A stretch of 64,000 nt of DNA, taken from the NCBI RefSeq assembly GCF_000423925.1, contig NZ_AUIX01000001.1, positions 302,743 through 366,742 of the forward strand. The letters are read 5' to 3'. Of this stretch, positions 46,919-54,637 are shown piece by piece. Position 1 is the stretch's first letter. Each line of letters opens with the position of its first letter. The notes below the pieces were generated by a model that was not told the origin of the DNA, did not search any database, and saw only the letters and a list, made by a program, of their open reading frames with translations. This DNA comes from Butyrivibrio sp. VCD2006 (GTDB taxonomy: Bacteria > Bacillota > Clostridia > Lachnospirales > Lachnospiraceae). Position numbers and translations under genes: made by a program.

Positions 46919-48610
46919 ATGCAGGTTAACTACAATATTTCAGCAATGATCGCGAACAATGCACTTGTTGCGAACGACAACAAGCTTGCGGAGTCAATCG
47001 AAAGATTATCAAGTGGTCTCAAAATTGCAAACGCCAAGGACAATCCGTCCGGCCTTGCAATATCAAGACGTATGAATGCGCAGATAAAAAGTCTCGGAGT
47101 AGCAGTTGGAAATTCAGGAGACGGTGTTTCTGTGATTCAGACAGCTGACGGTACACTTTCAGAGGTTCATGACATTTTACAGAGAATGAGTGAGCTGGCT
47201 ATCCAGGCAGCAAACGGAACCAATAGTGAGACCGATCTTGGCATTATCCAGGACGAAATCATACAGCTTAAGGATGAGATTACCAGAATAGCGGAGGCTA
47301 CTCAGTTTAACGGGCAGACTCTTCTTGATGGCACCTTTGACAACAGAGGATACTGCACGATAAATGATGTAACAGATCCTGAAATCACAGTAAATAGCTA
47401 TAGCGATTTTGTAGGAGGCGGAAATTACTATATTGAGGATATACATTGCGATTATAACTCAAAGACAGGTAAGATCACTCTTCTTGATGAAAATGGCTAT
47501 AAAGTAGATACACTTAAGACCAACGTAACAAAGGTCAGCTTTTCACAGGGAAGAGAGACAGAAGACGAAAAATACATGTATCAGGCAGATGTTGTCGCTG
47601 ATGGAGATCTTATCAGGATATCAACTAGTGACGGCAAAGAAATTGAAATAAAAGTAAATCAGGATCTTAACGGCGAGAGGATTGACATGGAACTTACAGG
47701 TAAAGGTGCCATGACAATGCAGGTGGGTGCGAACGAAGGACAGACTCTGGATATCAGAATTCCAAAGGTCACACTTTCAAATCTTGGAATAGAGTATGTT
47801 GATTTCACGAGAACCATTAAGGATGATGTGGCAGATAATCTGAATGCGATAACAACCGATGACACACATGTCCTTCCTGATGAGTCATTTGCCCAGGCAG
47901 AATGGACCAAGATTATGAACTGCAGAACCTGTCTCTATGATTTTGCGCAATATACAAAAGCTGAGATTCAGAATGGAACATATGACCATGTGGATAGTGA
48001 CCTGGTAGCTAAAGTGAAGAGTATAAGACAGGATGATCAGCGCACTGACGATGAAAAAGAAAACATGATACTGGGATTGTGGACTGAACGTTATATGACT
48101 AAGGTAAATGCCATAGACGAAATAGATCAGGGAGTTGATGAGGTTGGAAATCCATACTCAGCACTTGATAAGCTCACAAAATATGATAACGAAAACTTTA
48201 TTACCGAGAACTGGCAATATGAAATAGATATAACATTAAACGATAGCACTCTTTCCAGCTATCAGGCAGGAATAAAGCTCGACGGTATCCTTAAAGGTGC
48301 GCTGGAAAAAGGAAATTACGGCAAGTACACCGGAGCAGATCAGGCAATTGAAGATATCAGCAAAGCCATCCAGAAGGTGTCCGACATCCGAAGCAGACTT
48401 GGTGCATATCAGAATAGACTTGATCACACAATTAGCAATACAAACATGACAAGCGAGAACATGACCTCTGCATATTCAAGAATAATGGATGTGGATATGG
48501 CAGATGAGATGACAATATACTCTACCCAGCAGGTTCTTTCGCAGGCAGGCACAAGTATGCTGGCTCAGGCAAATGAAAGACCTCAGCAGATACTTCAGCT
48601 TCTTCAGTAA
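46919..48610 (+). CDS. Flagellin
   Basis: The 563-residue flagellin has the conserved N-terminal D0/D1 helices (SAMIANNALVANDNKLAES, ERLSSGLKIANAKDNPSGLA, and LQRMSELAIQAANGTNS) and C-terminal D0/D1 (VSDIRSRLGAYQNRLDHTI, ENMTSAYSRIMDVDMADEMT, QAGTSMLAQANERPQQILQLLQ). The central ~300 residues (D2/D3, surface-exposed, ~145-450) are variable. It is secreted through the flagellar type III apparatus and polymerises into the filament. GGAGGT ribosome site. fliS follows after 45 nt. No sigma-28 box was seen upstream. Confidence 0.96.
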   Translation: MQVNYNISAMIANNALVANDNKLAESIERLSSGLKIANAKDNPSGLAISRRMNAQIKSLGVAVGNSGDGVSVIQTADGTLSEVHDILQRMSELAIQAANGTNSETDLGIIQDEIIQLKDEITRIAEATQFNGQTLLDGTFDNRGYCTINDVTDPEITVNSYSDFVGGGNYYIEDIHCDYNSKTGKITLLDENGYKVDTLKTNVTKVSFSQGRETEDEKYMYQADVVADGDLIRISTSDGKEIEIKVNQDLNGERIDMELTGKGAMTMQVGANEGQTLDIRIPKVTLSNLGIEYVDFTRTIKDDVADNLNAITTDDTHVLPDESFAQAEWTKIMNCRTCLYDFAQYTKAEIQNGTYDHVDSDLVAKVKSIRQDDQRTDDEKENMILGLWTERYMTKVNAIDEIDQGVDEVGNPYSALDKLTKYDNENFITENWQYEIDITLNDSTLSSYQAGIKLDGILKGALEKGNYGKYTGADQAIEDISKAIQKVSDIRSRLGAYQNRLDHTISNTNMTSENMTSAYSRIMDVDMADEMTIYSTQQVLSQAGTSMLAQANERPQQILQLLQ

Positions 48611-48655
48611 AGATCTTTGATACTGAGAGTGCAAGCATTTTAAGAGGGAATGACC

Positions 48656-49132
48656 ATGACTAAGGAAAAAATCCGTGGATATACAAGAAGAATCACCATG
48701 GCGAATAAGACTCAGATGATAACAATTCTCTATGAGATGGTACTTGACTACATCTGTGAAGCTGAGGATTCATTGGAATTACAGGATGAAAAGGGCTTTA
48801 CTAACAGCCTCTCAAGAGCCACAAGCTGTATTGATGAGCTCATTCATTCTCTGAATATCAAATATGAGCTTGGCAAGAATCTACTTGCGTTATATCTCTT
48901 TGAGAAAAAACAGATTATTAAGGCGTCTGCAAGAATAAGTAGTGAAGAGCTTATTCATGTAAAAAAGACCTTTGAAAGATTACATGAGGCATATCTTCAG
49001 CTTGAAACAAAAAACAATGAAGAGGCACTTATGATGAATGTACCAAAAGTCTATGCCGGTCTCACATACGGAAAAGGGCGCTTAGAGGAGAGTATTGCTG
49101 AGAATTTTATGTCCAGAGGATATATGGCTTAA
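48656..49132 (+). CDS. fliS: FliS-type flagellin chaperone
   Basis: The protein (158 residues from ATG 48656, with AGAGGG 7 nt upstream; ATG 48650 is too close) has the FliS helical bundle with NKTQMITILYEMVLDYICEAEDSL, matching the FliS start, and SCIDELIHSLNIKYELGKNLLALYLF. FliS binds the flagellin C-terminus in the cytosol and stops premature polymerisation. The C-terminal ~45 residues (MMNVPKVYAGLTYGKGRLEES) are longer than in standard FliS (~130 residues). It is adjacent to flagellin. Confidence 0.88.
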   Translation: MTKEKIRGYTRRITMANKTQMITILYEMVLDYICEAEDSLELQDEKGFTNSLSRATSCIDELIHSLNIKYELGKNLLALYLFEKKQIIKASARISSEELIHVKKTFERLHEAYLQLETKNNEEALMMNVPKVYAGLTYGKGRLEESIAENFMSRGYMA

Positions 49133-49179
49133 GAAATTAAAGAAAATTTAATAAATCATTTTTGGAGAATTTTTTCTAC

Positions 49180-49185
49180 TATAAT
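49180..49185 (+). promoter_or_regulatory. Possible -10 of Tad operon leader
   Basis: TATAAT at 49180-49185, no clear -35. Transcription from here would begin just before the hairpin at 49197. Confidence 0.4.
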
Positions 49186-49196
49186 TAATAACATTT

Positions 49197-49236
49197 GCCG
49201 CGCAGACAAAATTATGAATTGTCTGCACGGCTTTTT
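49197..49236 (+). terminator. Strong hairpin with T run after fliS
   Basis: GCCG+CAGACAA (49197-49200, 49203-49209) pairs with TTGTCTG+CGGC (49219-49225, 49228-49231), followed by TTTTT at 49232-49236. It can end the flagellar transcript or attenuate a transcript that starts at 49190. Confidence 0.85.
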
Positions 49237-49490
49237 GTGTGCCAAGCGGGCGAAATTAATTTTTTCTTAAGGAAAAATTCGAATGTTCGTTTCACGAGGA
49301 AACCGGTATTGCATCCTGGAGTTTTCGGTGATAATATCGTCACCGTCGCCGCTGCGAGTGGCTGGCGACGGAATCAGAACAAAAAACATAGATGTGCCGG
49401 TGCTGGCGTTCGTCTCTCCCCGTTCTTATTGGATATCCCAATGCAATCGCATGTACACCGGCATGTTTATTATTCTCACAGAAAGGTAAC
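49237..49490 (+). ncRNA. Candidate structured leader RNA upstream of Tad operon
   Basis: The 254 nt between the fliS terminator and the prepilin-peptidase ATG hold no convincing gene but several hairpins: AATTTTTTC/GGAAAAATT (49257-49278), GTTTC/GAAAC (49289-49303), CGGTGA/TCACCG (49326-49331 with 49340-49345), CCGTCGCC/GGCGACGG (49343-49350 with 49364-49371) and TGCCGGTG/CACCGGCA (49395-49402 with 49456-49463). The last stem encloses ATTGG/CCAAT and TGC/GCA. The third and fourth share 49343-49345, so they cannot both form. It matches no riboswitch class I know, including both c-di-GMP classes. Confidence 0.5.
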
Positions 49491-49934
49491 ATGGTACGCA
49501 ATATGACAATACCAGTTTTGTACTGCCTGGTCTCCGGATCGGCAATTACAGATATATTGAAAAACAAGATATTTAACGGATGGCTTCTCCTCGGATGTAT
49601 GGCGAAATTCATTATTTGCCTTACTGACAGTGGGATGCATGAAATGATTTTTCTTCCGATAGGAAAAGCGTGTCTTACATTACTTTTTCTTCTTCCGGTT
49701 TATCTGATCCGGGGGATCGGAGGAGGAGACTTAAAGCTCTTTGCAACAATTTCGATGTTCATGACATCAGCAGAGATAATAAGCTCGGTTCTAATAGCAT
49801 TTTTTATAGCAGCAGCTTTTGGAATTTTCAAAGTGATCGCAAAAAAGGAACTAAAATGTACCATCCATTTTGCCCTTCCAATCATGATAAGCGTTTTGCT
49901 GGTGACAGGGTGTGGCGGTCTAATATGTTCATAA
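49491..49934 (+). CDS. Prepilin peptidase (A24, CpaA/TadV type)
   Basis: The protein (147 residues from ATG 49491; AAAGG 4-8 nt upstream. An ORF extending back to 49392 runs through the leader hairpins and is unlikely) is a short A24 peptidase with several membrane segments. The two active-site aspartates are in AITDILKNKIFN and IGGGDLKLFA (GGGD). It cleaves prepilin leader peptides at the membrane. A second A24 gene lies at 57022. First gene of the Tad operon. Confidence 0.88.
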   Translation: MVRNMTIPVLYCLVSGSAITDILKNKIFNGWLLLGCMAKFIICLTDSGMHEMIFLPIGKACLTLLFLLPVYLIRGIGGGDLKLFATISMFMTSAEIISSVLIAFFIAAAFGIFKVIAKKELKCTIHFALPIMISVLLVTGCGGLICS

Positions 49935-49947
49935 ATAAGAGGTAAAC

Positions 49948-50910
49948 ATGATGAATAAAAATATTTTGATAATATGTGACAAAGACAAGAATTACTGCAA
50001 AAAGCTGGACAGCTTCATAAGAGACAACCTAAGCATTCCATTTGATATATTTGAAATCACGGATGCAGAGAGGCTTTCAGCATTTATTGATGAAAGCAAA
50101 AACATACTTCTCCTTATATCACAGTCAATCTTTGACAGCGTAAATCTATGTGGCTTCAAACATATACTTGTACTAAGAGAAAACGATAAAGTGCTTGCAG
50201 AAAATGAAACCCATTACGGTTATAAGGACGCAGATATAAGATACACGGATAAGTATCAGAGAAGCGAAAACATAACTGACAGCATACTTAGCATGTGCCT
50301 TGATATACCCGGCATTATTTTAAGAGATAAAAAGTGTGAAACTCAGAGAAAAATGAAGGTTATAGGATTCTATACACCTGTATTAAATAGCGACCAGACA
50401 AGAGAAGCAATTGGTTTTGCAAGACGAAATACGGAAAAGGAAAAGACTTTATATATTAATACAGACAGCTTTTGCACACATGATCTCCTTAGAAAAGACG
50501 AGTATGAAGAGACACTTTTAGATCTTATGTATTTTGCCGAGTGCGCTGATGATAAATTTGGTATTTATCTGGAGAGAATCGTAAAGCATGACAAAGAGCT
50601 GGATTTCATTCCCGCTGCTTCAAATGGCTGCCAAAGCAGACTTATAACCGCAAAGGAATATGGAAACCTTCTAAAGCAGATAGAAGATACAGGAAAATAC
50701 GCCTGCCTTGTGGTGGATATTGCAGAAGGAGTGCGGGAATTATTTGAAATGCTTCATATGTGCGATGAAATATATATGCTTTCGAATGATGATTACAATG
50801 CACACATGAGAATTGAGCTCTTTATAAATGAACTGCAAAGAGATGAAGACTTCGAAATGAAAAATCTCCATCAGATAAACAGGATAGGAGGTGAAGTCCT
50901 TGGTACATGA
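49948..50910 (+). CDS. TadZ/CpaE-like protein lacking the P-loop
   Basis: The 320-residue protein sits in the TadZ position, just before tadA. The N-terminal ~125 residues resemble a receiver-like domain (ILIICDKDKNYCKKLDSFI). From ~136, MKVIGFYTPVLNSDQTREAIGFARR aligns in place of the MinD/ParA P-loop, but the GKST residues are absent. Later YACLVVDIAEGVRELFEML looks like Walker B of that fold. TadZ positions the pilus machine; this copy probably cannot hydrolyse ATP. AGAGG upstream; ATGATG start at 49948. It overlaps tadA. Confidence 0.7.
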   Translation: MMNKNILIICDKDKNYCKKLDSFIRDNLSIPFDIFEITDAERLSAFIDESKNILLLISQSIFDSVNLCGFKHILVLRENDKVLAENETHYGYKDADIRYTDKYQRSENITDSILSMCLDIPGIILRDKKCETQRKMKVIGFYTPVLNSDQTREAIGFARRNTEKEKTLYINTDSFCTHDLLRKDEYEETLLDLMYFAECADDKFGIYLERIVKHDKELDFIPAASNGCQSRLITAKEYGNLLKQIEDTGKYACLVVDIAEGVRELFEMLHMCDEIYMLSNDDYNAHMRIELFINELQRDEDFEMKNLHQINRIGGEVLGT

Positions 50911-52141
50911 GGAACTAAAGGCAATGATCCGCGAGCAGATTCTTGAAGGAATGGACTTTTCAAGAGACGTCGACGACGATGAAATGCTCGAAAGGATAGA
51001 TAAAGGAATAGTTCGCTTTTGTAAAAAAGAACAGCTTTCTCTGGAAGAAAAAGTTCAGCTAAGAAAAGAGCTATTTTATTCAATAAGGAAGCTGGATGTG
51101 CTTCAGCTTCTGGTAGACGATCCCGGAATAACCGAGATCATGGTAAACGGAACAGATCACATATTTGTTGAGAAAAACGGGAGATTATACAGACATGAAA
51201 TGAAATTTGAGTCACTCCAGAAATTGGAGGATGTAATACAACAGATAGTCAGTAAATGCAACAGAGTAGTAAATGAAGCATCACCGATAGTTGATGCCAG
51301 ACTTGAAAACGGTTCTCGTGTAAATGTTGTTCTCGCCCCAGTGGCTCTTAACGGTCCAATCCTTACTATCAGAAGGTTCCCGGACAATCCCATAACAATA
51401 GACAAACTAATAAGCATAGGATCAATTAAAAAAGAGCTCGCAGAATTTCTGCAAGCTCTGGTTAAGGCCGGGTATAACATCTTTGTTTCAGGAGGAACGG
51501 GATCCGGAAAGACAACATTTTTAAACGCACTTTCTGACAGCATTCCTGAGGATCAAAGAGTTATCACCATTGAAGACAACGCGGAATTACAGATAAAGCA
51601 CATCCCCAACATTGTAAGGATGGAGACCAGAAATTCTAATGTTGAAGGCTGCAAGGAGATAACCATAAGGGATCTCATAAAGTCCTCTCTCAGAATGCGC
51701 CCGGACAGAATTGTGGTGGGAGAGGTCAGAGGTGATGAGTGTGTAGACATGCTGCAGGCGATGAATACAGGTCACATATCAATGTCGACAGGACATGCCA
51801 ACTCAGCAAAAGACATGCTTTCAAGATTGGAAACCATGTTCCTAATGGGCATGGATCTCCCTCTTGCAGCTGTCAGAGGGCAGATTGCATCAGGAATAGA
51901 CATTATTGTTCAGCTTGGAAGACTTAGGGACAGATCAAGAAAAGTGCTTGAGGTATGTGAACTCACGGGGAAAATAGATCACGCGACCGGTGAAATTGAG
52001 ATCAAACCTCTCTTCAAGTTTTATGAGGAAGGAACAGATGAAAATGGCCGCATATATGGAGAATGGAGGTGTGAAAATGAACTGGAAAACGTATCAAAGT
52101 TGGAAGCAGCGGGCATTAGCCCTAAATGTTTCAGCTTTTGA
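50900..52141 (+). CDS. tadA: Tad pilus assembly ATPase TadA/CpaF
   Basis: The secretion ATPase (413 residues from TTG 50900; AGGAGGTG at 50886-50893 fits TTG better than GTG 50891, which lies on it) has Walker A GGTGSGKT at 198-205, Walker B RPDRIVVGEVRGDE, and the His-box TGHISMSTGHANSAKDMLSRLETM. It powers pilus assembly on the cytoplasmic side. Its start overlaps the tadZ-like gene and its end overlaps tadB by 65 nt. Confidence 0.93.
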   Translation: MVHEELKAMIREQILEGMDFSRDVDDDEMLERIDKGIVRFCKKEQLSLEEKVQLRKELFYSIRKLDVLQLLVDDPGITEIMVNGTDHIFVEKNGRLYRHEMKFESLQKLEDVIQQIVSKCNRVVNEASPIVDARLENGSRVNVVLAPVALNGPILTIRRFPDNPITIDKLISIGSIKKELAEFLQALVKAGYNIFVSGGTGSGKTTFLNALSDSIPEDQRVITIEDNAELQIKHIPNIVRMETRNSNVEGCKEITIRDLIKSSLRMRPDRIVVGEVRGDECVDMLQAMNTGHISMSTGHANSAKDMLSRLETMFLMGMDLPLAAVRGQIASGIDIIVQLGRLRDRSRKVLEVCELTGKIDHATGEIEIKPLFKFYEEGTDENGRIYGEWRCENELENVSKLEAAGISPKCFSF

Positions 52142-52841
52142 TATACCTCTTATAGGAAGAAATCTGCTTATTCTAGCTGCTATAGGAAAACTGTTTTATG
52201 GCAGCTTCATTGCATCAATTCTGATGTTTCCACTAGGAATTCCCTGGTTCGTAATCCAAAAAGAAAGAAAAATCAAAAAGGACAATCATGATCTTGGAAT
52301 CCAGTTCAAGGATGCCATGCTGGCAGTGCTTGCGGCCCAGAAAGCAGGCTACTCAATAGAAAATTCATTTTCGGAAGCAATACATGATATGCGCATCCTC
52401 TATGGAAATAAATCGGCCATCTGCAAAGAACTACAAAGGATCGAGCAGGGAACAAAAAACAGCGTAACTATAGAATCCATGATTCGTGAGCTTGGAAAAC
52501 GCAGCAATAACAAGGACATTGAAGAGTTTGCCGGAGTGTTTGCCGTTGCCAAAAGGAGCGGTGGAAACATGACGGAAACAATAGAAAGATGTATCGACGT
52601 TATAGGAAAAAGAATGGATGTTGAAAATGAGATAGACATTCTTATCGCAGCCAAGCGAATGGAAGCACAGATAATGGAGGTCGTTCCCTTTGGAATCATG
52701 ACCTATATAGGAATAACCAATCCTGGTTTTTTTGATGCTCTATACGGTAATCCCCTGGGAATAGCGGTTATGACAGTCTGTCTTGCCATATATATTACTG
52801 CATATGTCATGACTCAAAAGATAGTGGATATAGAAATCTGA
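52077..52841 (+). CDS. tadB: Tad pilus membrane protein TadB
   Basis: The protein (254 residues from ATG 52077, GGAGGT 6 nt upstream) has the T2SF (type II secretion F) domain with FKDAMLAVLAAQKAGYSIENSF and FAGVFAVAKRSGGNMTETIERC. Membrane segments are LLILAAIGKLFYGSFIASILMF near the N-terminus and two near the C-terminus (VVPFGIMTYIGITNPGF, GIAVMTVCLAIYITAYVM). It forms the inner-membrane platform with TadC. It overlaps tadA, so translation is coupled. Confidence 0.9.
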   Translation: MNWKTYQSWKQRALALNVSAFDIPLIGRNLLILAAIGKLFYGSFIASILMFPLGIPWFVIQKERKIKKDNHDLGIQFKDAMLAVLAAQKAGYSIENSFSEAIHDMRILYGNKSAICKELQRIEQGTKNSVTIESMIRELGKRSNNKDIEEFAGVFAVAKRSGGNMTETIERCIDVIGKRMDVENEIDILIAAKRMEAQIMEVVPFGIMTYIGITNPGFFDALYGNPLGIAVMTVCLAIYITAYVMTQKIVDIEI

Positions 52842-52852
52842 TGGGAGGAAGA

Positions 52853-54337
52853 ATGAAGATATTAATCGTGTTATACATTGTGATCATCGTTTTTATCGGG
52901 CTTCTTGTACTTATTTCTCTGGATGAAAGATTGCCGGCAGCAGGAGGGAGTGTCCCCGAAGGAATTGAGAAACTGTTTATGAAAACAGCAGCCTATGTAT
53001 ATAGAAGGTTTATTAAGAAAAACAGGCTGTTTCTAAAATCCCCAGGGAGACGAAACGTCAGAGAAAATCTTCAAAGGCTCGACTCGGAAGCTGACATAAA
53101 TAAATCACTAAATGCTTATTACATAAAGAAGATAAGCATAGTCCTGATAATAATTGTTCTCGGATCAATGCTTTCTCTTTTATCCTGCTACTCGGCTGTA
53201 AGAAAAAACTCCCTGACAAAAAACGGAGAACTTATCAGAGAAGATTATGGAAAAGGCGAAAAACGGGCAAAGCTCGTTGCGACGGATGAAAACGGTGAAA
53301 AGCTAGGCGATTTCGACGTTTCAATTTCCGAGACGGAATACTCAGAGGTAGAGGCAAATGAGCTTTTCTTAAAAATGCAGGAGGACCTTTCCAAGATAAT
53401 CCTCTCAGAAAATAAGGATCTTAATCACGTTAAAAGTGACCTTGAGCTTCCGACAAGAATAAAGGGATATCCATTCGAGATTTCCTGGAAGTCGGACAAC
53501 ATAGATGTTCTTAGCTCAAGTGGAGAAGTGGCTAATGATGACATATTTTTTGAGAGCACAAAAGTGATGCTTAAAGCCACCTTGAAATATAGAACACTAA
53601 AATACGAGCAAAAATATGACATTACTGTTATTCCAAGAAACTTTTCGGAGGATGAGATTTTAAGCAGAGAACTTGAAGCAAGCATAAGAGATATCGAGGA
53701 GACAACAAGGACTAATGACAGATTTTCTCTTCCTTCAAACACAGAAGGAATAAGGGTTTTCTGGAAGGAAGTCACAGATGAAAACAGCATAATGCTACTT
53801 ATTATGTCCCTAATCGCAGCGGCTTCAGTTTTTATAGCAGGAGACAAAGAGCTTAATAAGAAAGTCGAATACAGAAGGAAGCAAATGATACTCGAATATC
53901 CCGCATTTGTATCGAGACTGGTTCTCTACATGGGAAGCGGAATGTCAGTGAGAGCCATATTTTCAAGGTTCTCTGATGAATATAAGGTCCGAGTGAGTGA
54001 AGGCGGAAAGCGCAGCTTTTTATATGAAGAAATAGTTAAAAGCTGCCATGAGCTTGAGAGCGGAGTTCCGGAAATCAATGTCTATGAAAGACTCGGAGCA
54101 AGATGTGGCTCTCAGCAATATGCCAGGCTTGTAACGCTTTTAGCTCAGAATCTTAAAAAAGGAAATTCAGAAATGATGACTCTCTTAAGAGAGGAGTCGG
54201 ATAAAGCCACCATGGAAAGAATGTCCTATGCTAGGAAGCTTGGAGAAGAAGCAGGCACAAAGCTGCTTGTTCCTATGGTAATGATGCTTTTCATAGTCAT
54301 GGTGGTAATCATGGTACCTGCGTACCTGTCGTTCTAA
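52853..54337 (+). CDS. tadC: Tad pilus membrane protein TadC with Ig-like insertion
   Basis: The protein (494 residues from ATG 52853 with GGGAGGA just upstream; ATG 52841 also possible) has membrane segments at ~3-22 and ~98-120, an extracytoplasmic ~180-residue insertion, a membrane segment (IMLLIMSLIAAASVFIAG), then a T2SF domain (PAFVSRLVLYMGSGMSVRAIF ... KLLVPMVMMLFIVMVVIMVP). Residues ~196-262 (DLELPTRIKGYPFEISWKS... YDITVIPRNF) look like an atrophied bacterial Ig domain. TadC pairs with TadB as platform. The insertion is unusual. Confidence 0.85.
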   Translation: MKILIVLYIVIIVFIGLLVLISLDERLPAAGGSVPEGIEKLFMKTAAYVYRRFIKKNRLFLKSPGRRNVRENLQRLDSEADINKSLNAYYIKKISIVLIIIVLGSMLSLLSCYSAVRKNSLTKNGELIREDYGKGEKRAKLVATDENGEKLGDFDVSISETEYSEVEANELFLKMQEDLSKIILSENKDLNHVKSDLELPTRIKGYPFEISWKSDNIDVLSSSGEVANDDIFFESTKVMLKATLKYRTLKYEQKYDITVIPRNFSEDEILSRELEASIRDIEETTRTNDRFSLPSNTEGIRVFWKEVTDENSIMLLIMSLIAAASVFIAGDKELNKKVEYRRKQMILEYPAFVSRLVLYMGSGMSVRAIFSRFSDEYKVRVSEGGKRSFLYEEIVKSCHELESGVPEINVYERLGARCGSQQYARLVTLLAQNLKKGNSEMMTLLREESDKATMERMSYARKLGEEAGTKLLVPMVMMLFIVMVVIMVPAYLSF

Positions 54338-54360
54338 TAAGTAATCACCAAAAGGTGTTA
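54338..54360 (+). other. Hairpin between tadC and the pilin gene
   Basis: AGTAATCACC with GGTGTTACT (one bulge) and AAAA loop. It lies right before the pilin gene and could be an RNA-processing or stabilising element that raises pilin expression. Confidence 0.5.
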
Positions 54361-54394
54361 CTGATAAATGTTTCATTGAAATAAAGGAGGAAAA

Positions 54395-54637
54395 ATGAAA
54401 GAAACAATTTTAAACAAAATGAAAATGCTCGAGGCAAGGACAATGGGCTTTGCCATGGATGCAAAGAACAGAATGAAGGAACTTATTAAAGATGAATCCG
54501 GAATGGGCACGGTTGAGGTAATCCTCATAATCGTTGTTCTCATTGGACTGGTAATTGTATTTAAAGAGGAGATAGGCAATCTTGTCACAGAAATCTTTAG
54601 AACCATCAATTCAGACGCACAGAGAGTTACAGGCTGA
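54395..54637 (+). CDS. Flp-type major pilin (Flp1-like)
   Basis: The 80-residue prepilin has a basic leader, then DESGMGTVEVILIIVVLIGLVIVFKEEI. Cleavage is expected after the Gly of ESG, with mature Glu at position +5 (M-G-T-V-E), the hallmark of type IV-like pilins. The leader (~38 residues) is long. AAGGAGGAAA is a strong ribosome site, fitting a highly made structural protein. It is in the usual position after tadC. The start codon of the next gene lies inside it. Confidence 0.88.
   Translation: MKETILNKMKMLEARTMGFAMDAKNRMKELIKDESGMGTVEVILIIVVLIGLVIVFKEEIGNLVTEIFRTINSDAQRVTG

Noticed and set aside
49237..49490. c-di-GMP riboswitch (class I or II) upstream of the Tad genes
   Set aside because: The conserved cores of these classes were not found; kept only as an unassigned structured leader.
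49195..49506. ORFs in several frames across the Tad leader, including an upstream extension of the prepilin peptidase to 49392
   Set aside because: They run through strong hairpins, have no ribosome sites, and give Cys/Arg-rich nonsense; ATG 49491 with AAAGG is much better.
54368..54381. TGTTTCATTGAAAT, parS-like
   Set aside because: Too many mismatches in the central CACGTG; far from the parS cluster.
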